A DNA stretch of 64,000 nt from Limnomonas spitsbergensis (Eukaryota > Chlorophyta > Chlorophyceae > Chlamydomonadales). The position numbers and the translations under genes were made by a program. Shown in pieces: positions 56,782-64,000 of this stretch. The notes beneath the pieces were generated by a model that saw only the letters and a list, made by a program, of their open reading frames with translations, had not been told where the DNA came from and searched no databases. Each line of letters starts with the position of its first letter. The stretch's first letter is position 1. Location of the stretch: NCBI GenBank assembly GCA_037349105.1, contig JAYJMM010000111.1, positions 124,001-188,000 of the forward strand, given 5' to 3'.

Positions 56782-59417
56782 TACCAACCTGCAATGTTTC
56801 AATTCTTCGACGTGGCCTCTTTGATGTGGAGGAAAGTCATAACTCGCAAGGAAGCGATCGACCTACGCCCTATGGTCATCGAGGCTCTCCACGGCATTGA
56901 GCAGTCCTTTCCCGTTTCAGAACTGGACATTAAACTTCACAATTGGATTTATCTTTCAGAGAAGCTTTTACAGACGGGCCCATTCTTCTCCACCTACATG
57001 TTTCCATACGAGCGGATGTACGGGTTCTTGAAAGGTTGGATCAGCAACACGCGGTATCCAGAGTCTTGCATGTTACGGTCATTCATTAAGTACCAGCAGT
57101 CCCTCCTTAGCTTCGCCACACGCCTCTCTACTCGGAATCCGGAGACTCTTATGTTGGCTGACACATTGGACGTTGATATGGATCCATCTACGACTGATGA
57201 CCACCCATGGTTTAGGAAAGCAGAGTACAGGAGGTGAGCCAAGCAAGTCCTACATTTTTTGCTTTGTTTTTTATTTAAATTGTTCCATATGCGCGACACG
57301 TTGCCTGCTGCTGGTCCCGATGCGTGACACATGCGAACTGGACTGGCACAGATCCTGCGCGCGCCTGAATCCGCTGCCTGACACATGTGAACCGGACTGA
57401 CACGTTTCATGCGTCTGTTCATGTTGCCTGACACATGTGAACCGGACTGACACGTTTCATGCGTCTGTTCCCGCTGCCTGACACATGTGAACCGGACTGC
57501 CACGTTTCATGCGCCTGTTCCCGCTGCCTTACACATGTGAACCGGACTGACACGTTTCATGCGCCTGTTCCCGCTGCCTGACACATGTGAACCGGACTGC
57601 CACGTTTCATGCGCCTGTTCCCGCTGCCTGACACATGTGAACCGGACTGACACGTTTCATGCGCCTGTTCCCGCTGCCTGACACATGTGAACCGGACTGA
57701 CACGTTTCATGCGCCTGTTCCCGCTGCCTGACACATGTGAACCGGACTGACACGTTTCATGCGCCTGTTCCCGCTGCCCGACACATGTGAACCGGACTGA
57801 CACGTTTTCTGCTACTCATCCCGCTGCCTCACACATGATTACTGAACGGATACGCTTCCTGCTGATGATCCCCTCCCTAAATGACACATTTACTGTCAGG
57901 GAAATGCCAGGGCGGCAGAACGTGTACACCACTGGTACATGGCAGCCGTTGCATACCTCAAAAGAAGACATGGCTACTCAGATCCACATGTGACTGGCTC
58001 ATGGGGTTGTTGCAAGCTATTATTTTATGTGTATAATATGGTGCATCCTAAATTACAAAATACAAGGGTCAGCCGGGGACACGCCCACTCAGCCCAGAGT
58101 TGGCTTAGGGCTGTAATGTTCCAGTTTTATACCCGTGTTGTTATGGTTATTCACAAGTACGGGTGTATGCGATCCGGCCTGTAATTTACCTCGTAACTAC
58201 AACGGAAAAGAAAATCGCAATTACACTGCATCCGTAAATAAATATCCCAACTTACATTGTGCATTTTGCTTTCACTAGGTGGTACACAGTGATCAGCAAC
58301 CCGTACCATACGCTTTGGCTTGCATATCTGACAGACGTTTACCAGCCGACAATCTCACTGAAGCGTGAGAGGGACAGCTTTCAGCCATAAGATGCGCTGG
58401 AGAAAATGCATGGGCCTCAGCTTGCCGGGCTAGTCAGCAGCTTCAGTTGTTGGCATCCCCTCATGATCTTAGGAAGGTAACTGATTTGTTCATGAAGGTG
58501 TATTATGTTTGAAACTATCTAGCTGACTTTCCAGCTCTCCCCTGCGCCCCCTTTCCCTCTCCTGCCCTCTACAGTTTCCTCAATCTTGACCATGCACCCT
58601 GATATTTTTCTCCATGGGGGGACAGCCTGTACATGTCATTTATCTATTATATATTAGCTCATGTTGATTATGACAGATTGCTTGTATATATTGGACTGAT
58701 TAGCACTTTTTGTTTGCTTGATGCAGAGCACTCTCTCCTGAGGAACAAACACTCGTGGATACAGGTCTGGGACCCCCGGCGCAGTGCCTTGAGTGCCGAG
58801 GTGGAAAGCTGAATGTTGCTGGCACAGTCTTCAAACCTGCATCGGCCAGGAGATGCTCTGACCCTGGAATGTCCGATGCCGCTTTCATGGCGGTCAAGAC
58901 GCTGGATGTCAATGTGACCTACTTTGGTGTCATCCGACGCCTACTCAGAATTCCACACCCAGGGTCGTCGATTGAATCCTCCAACTTCGATGAAGTGATA
59001 TATGCAGACTGGTTCAACTCCAACACCATCCGAGGTATGCAGGCAGAACACCCGACCTTGCGAGTGCCCATTATTAAGAAATCATATCTCTCTCAGAAAG
59101 ACCTCGGCTGTGGCAACATATGGAGCGTTCGCAACATCGTCCCAATTCACATCACCTTGATGCCCAATATGTCTTCCCCCGCCAATGAGCTTTTGGTTTT
59201 GAGTAGGGATGCGAGGCTGCTTGAGCTGGCCCATCCGTCTTGGGGTCCCAATGCTCATTTTGGAATTGGGCTCAGTGGAGACCGTTTCAGGGTCATTCGG
59301 CGCATGGCCGTCAATACCAATGCACAAGAGGAGGTGGACAACGAGATTCAGGGGGAGATTCAGGAGGAGGAGGTGGAGGAGACGGATGTAGATGATGAGC
59401 TTGAGTTTGAGCAGTGA
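56782..59417 (+). pseudogene. CACTA (EnSpm/CMC) transposase, 3' exons only, with an in-frame stop
   Basis: Exon 1 (from a CCCCAG acceptor, 56782-57233) carries a DUF4218-like region: LDIKLHNWIYLSEKL, then FSTYMFPYERMYGFLKGW and NTRYPESCM. The donor AG|GTGAGC joins in phase 2 to exon 2 (58279-58476), and AG|GTAACT joins in phase 2 to exon 3 (58727-59417). Exon 3 has a DUF4216-like portion (VTYFGVIRRLLRI, VIYADWFNS, VPIIKKSYLSQKDLG) and an acidic C-terminus, ending in TGA. A TAA at 58388-58390 breaks exon 2. The upstream catalytic half of the transposase is missing; telomeric repeats stand just before. Such transposases cut and paste CACTA elements. Confident for the family, moderate for the pseudogene call. 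Confidence 0.75.
57300..57840 (+). repeat. 50-bp minisatellite inside the first CACTA intron
   Basis: About ten units of CTGCCTGACACATGTGAACC, GGACTGACACGTTTCATGCG, CCTGTTCCCG at exact 50-bp spacing (57381, 57431, 57481). Confidence 0.9.
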
Positions 59418-59524
59418 AGAGTAACTCACCAAGAAACTTCTCGACCTCCACTACCTGCTACCTTGACTTATGCGCCCTCTTCTCCCATTCGCCATCCTCT
59501 CTGAAATGACTCTGAAATGAAATG

Positions 59525-60000
59525 ATAGGGTTCGTGTTGATAGATTGTTGGTATTGGACTCAGTACGTTACAGTTTTTTAAATGGCCCTCTGGCTGGCTT
59601 CACCTCTAGGGTTCGTACTGCTAGATTGATGGTATTGGACTCAGTACTTTACAGTTTTTTAAATGGCCCTATGGCAGGCCACACCTCTAGCTTTCCTACT
59701 GATAGATTGTTGGTATTGGACTCGGTACTTAACAGCTTTTTAAATGGCCCCCTGGCAGGCCTCACATCTAGCTTTCCTACTGATAGATTGTTGGTATTGG
59801 ACTCAGTACTTATCAGCTTTTTAAATTGCCCTCTGGCAGGCCTCACATCTAGCTTTCCTACTAATAGATTGCTGGTATTGGACTCAGTACGGTAAAGCTT
59901 TTTAAATGGGCCTCTGGCAGGCTTCACCTCTAGGGTTCGTACTGATAGATTGTTGGACTCAGTTCTTTTCTGTTGTAAAAATGGCCCTCTGACAGGGCGT
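59525..60000 (+). repeat. 81-bp tandem repeat
   Basis: Six units of GATAGATTGTTGGTATTGGA, CTCAGTAC, TTTTTTAAATGGCCCTCTGG; GTATTGGAC occurs at 59551, 59632, 59713 and 59794. Because 81 is a multiple of three, a spurious 116-codon frame stays open. Confidence 0.85.
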
Positions 60001-60087
60001 AACATCTGCCTCCGCTGCCAGCTTGGGGGTCATGAGGGAACTGCAGATCCAGCCGTTACCACGCAAAGATTTAGAGACTAGGCTAGC

Positions 60088-60170
60088 GGTGCACACTCAC
60101 TTTAAGCAGCGAGGCATGTTGCTGCAGATTCCTTCAACTTGTGCGCAAATGACTAGGGTCGAGGCCAGCG
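60088..60170 (+). repeat. Single diverged unit of the 82-bp satellite
   Basis: GTGCACACTCACTTTAAGCA, CATGTTGCTGCAGATTCCTT and TTGTGCGCAAATGACTAGGG follow the order of the 26.3-28.5 kb unit. Confidence 0.5.
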
Positions 60171-60724
60171 AGGTACGCTTCAGGGAGGAGAGTGACTGGG
60201 CGAAGGGGTTGGAAAGGAGGAAAAAATGATCAATAACGTTACACCTCTGGGCCCGCTCAAAGCTCGGCCGCGTGGGCGCCCAACTGTACAGAAGGAAGTA
60301 AAAGGAAGAGAGGGGGAAGGAGCAAAAGGAGAGGCCGGGAAGGCAACGATGACCAATTCCAACACCTGAGTTCCACTAGAGACTAGCCCTCAACAAAGCC
60401 TCTAGGAAAAGAAAAGTCCAGAAAAGCAAGCGCATCCCACCCCTGCTTAGCCCCGAGGGCGCCCCACTGATCAGAAGGGAGAAGGGAAGAAATTTAAAAT
60501 GGGGCAAACAACAACAATAACAGCAACGAAAAAGAACCAAAAGAGACGGCCAGAAAGACCAACGACAATGGGTAATGGAGGTCGTTAGGGCCGTGGCATG
60601 GGCGGGGAAGAAAGACAGGGGAGGGAGGGGAGAGGGCGGAGGTGAGGGAGATGTGGAAGGGCGGGGCGCTTGGCAGTGGCGGAGGAGCTTGGGAGTGGGC
60701 TTATGCACACGACGGCAGACTGGA
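60171..60724. other. Purine-rich dispersed-repeat remnant
   Basis: GGGCGCCC words at 60272 and 60458, AG-rich tracts and CTAGCCCTCAACAA resemble 9720-9905 and 48270-49060. No gene. Confidence 0.35.
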
Positions 60725-61140
60725 GCCTGGCCATCAAGTGGAATGTTCTGTGCAGCCTGGCCCTCAAGTGGTAAGGCCTGTGCAGCCTGGCCCTGAAGTG
60801 AAATGTCCTGTGCACCCTGGCCCTGAAGTGATAAGGCATGTGCAGCATGGCCTCAAGTGATAAGGCATGTGCAGCCTGGCCCTCAAGTGAAATGTCATGT
60901 GCAGCCTGACCCTGAAGTGATAAGGCCTGTGCAGCCTGGCCTCAAGTGATAAGGCATGTGCAGCGTGGCCCTCAAGTGAAATTTCCTGTGCAGCCTGACC
61001 CTGAAGTGATAAGGCCTGTGCGGCCTGGCCTCAAGTGATAAGGCATGTGCAGCCTGGCCTCAAGTGAAATGTCATGTGCAGCCTGACCCTGAAGTGATAA
61101 GGCCTGTGCAGCCTGACCCTGAAGTGATAAGGCCTGTGCA
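60725..61140 (+). repeat. 30-bp minisatellite GTGCAGCCTGGCCCTCAAGT
   Basis: About fourteen units of GTGCAGCCTGGCCCTCAAGT plus GATAAGGCAT or GAAATGTCAT. Confidence 0.85.
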
Positions 61141-61966
61141 GCTGCATATATCTCGGTACAGCGAGCTCCGTTGCATGTTTGGTCTTAGTCAAATCCCCTT
61201 TGGCCGAGTGGTGGCTGCCCAATAGGCCCAACAGGCATATCAATCAAACTGACATTAAGCTGCGATGATGCGATCGTTCATGGGTAATTACTTTACTTGG
61301 TAAAATTGAGCTGAACCACCAAGAAGCATGCAGCATGGTGCACACAAAGTGAGGTAGGACCATGCGATCCCACTCCATTACACAGCATGCCCTGTCTGTA
61401 AAATATAATGTAGTGCCACTGGCAAGTCTTAACATGGTAGTGTCCTAGCACAAAATCGTACACACATGTTTATTCCGACTTTCCATAGCAACAGCCGGGG
61501 GTCAGATGCGGCATGCCCAACTATTTGGTCCGTATCAGACACGTGGTCCACATAGAATCTTCCGCGCGTGGCCAGGATCCCATTTAAGTCAAGACATGAT
61601 GTGAAAGCATAGAGTGAGCGCTGACCGCAATAAGCTGTGATGCCATCGGATCATGGCTTATTAATACTCGCCAAATTTAGGCTGAACAGCCAAGATAATG
61701 ATGCAAACCAGCTCATTTTTTTGTGCCTAAAATGTTATGTAGTACATCTGCCCTTTATCAGCGATTCTGCATTGCAAACACAGCGCCTAAATTTAATATG
61801 TAGACAGCTACGTGTTAAGCCACACATACGTGCCACGGGTAAAGCCACACATACAGTTTTCACAAGGAACTAGGTAAGAGAGCAGCGAACCCACTCCTCC
61901 CAAAGTCCGAAATTCATGATGAGAGAAAGCAAGGACAGTTGTGGTTGAAGGCAAAAAAATGTGGCA
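61141..61966. other. Diverged GCTGAACAGCC repeats; 3' flank of the histone gene
   Basis: Bases 61265-61400 and 61650-61720 carry TGAGCTGAACCACCAAGAA and AGGCTGAACAGCCAAGA, relatives of the repeat at 41490-42080. Otherwise nothing is recognised. Confidence 0.4.
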
Positions 61967-63900
<1,934 letters not shown>

Positions 63901-64000
63901 AATTATGTGATTTTTGTATGATGAAGTCGTCGCTAGGTATAGAGCGCTTAATTGTCATTTGAATTGTGATTCTTTGAATTGCGTCATGCCCGTTGACGCG
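63901..64000. other. Presumed 5' flank of the H3 variant gene
   Basis: The 100 bases upstream of the E1 ATG are AT-rich; no definite TATA or initiator element is identified. Confidence 0.3.

Overview
This is nuclear DNA from a eukaryote, most likely a green-lineage organism (a streptophyte or other green alga, or an early plant). The evidence is plant-type telomeric CCCTAAA repeats (56650-56745), a plant-type CACTA transposase with a DUF4218-like region, phase-matched GT-AG introns, and a Ty3/gypsy-like retroelement that carries a Dnmt3-like cytosine methyltransferase (retroelement-borne cytosine methyltransferases are known from charophytes and dinoflagellates). I see no intact ordinary housekeeping gene. 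Most of the window is tandem repeats, dispersed repeats and decayed mobile elements, and most long open frames are by-products of repeat arrays.

Layout. 1-5101: the 3' part of an LTR retroelement with a cytosine methyltransferase frame, then an overlapping +1 frame encoding H2C2 zinc finger, integrase core, GPY/F-like module, PHD finger and a C-terminal domain resembling a DNA amino-methyltransferase; a polypurine tract and truncated LTR follow. 5790-8842 (minus): a second element of the family, head-on, with an inverted LTR copy and a 753-codon gag-position ORF. 8843-15082: degraded repeats, minisatellites and a third LTR/leader copy. 15083-19915: a higher-order satellite (another copy at 52590-53700). 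19916-22560: a dispersed repeat, a perfect 30-bp palindrome and a weak coding region. 23590-33964: a 10.4-kb element with matching terminal inverted repeats and a 7-bp target duplication, filled with satellites, a foldback and a two-exon gene fragment. 34304-38828: an unknown spliced gene (minus) and a PIF1-like helicase pseudogene with C-terminal exons (plus). 38859-46090: mosaic minisatellites. 46290-48260: a satellite of about 190 bp with alternating monomers. 48270-55065: dispersed repeats, small exons and minisatellites. 56650-59417: an interstitial telomeric tract beside a truncated CACTA transposase gene. 59525-61700: more minisatellites. 61967-63900 (minus): a five-exon histone H3 variant gene, apparently decaying, with a possible 70-residue N-terminal extension and a 213-bp minisatellite in its last intron.

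The most interesting items are the retroelement that joins cytosine methylation, integration, a chromatin-reading PHD finger and a second methyltransferase-like domain; the histone H3 variant gene; and the large TIR-bounded element. Together with the satellites, the window looks like heterochromatin (pericentromeric or subtelomeric), which is inference. Splice joins and domain calls were made by eye; no searches were run.
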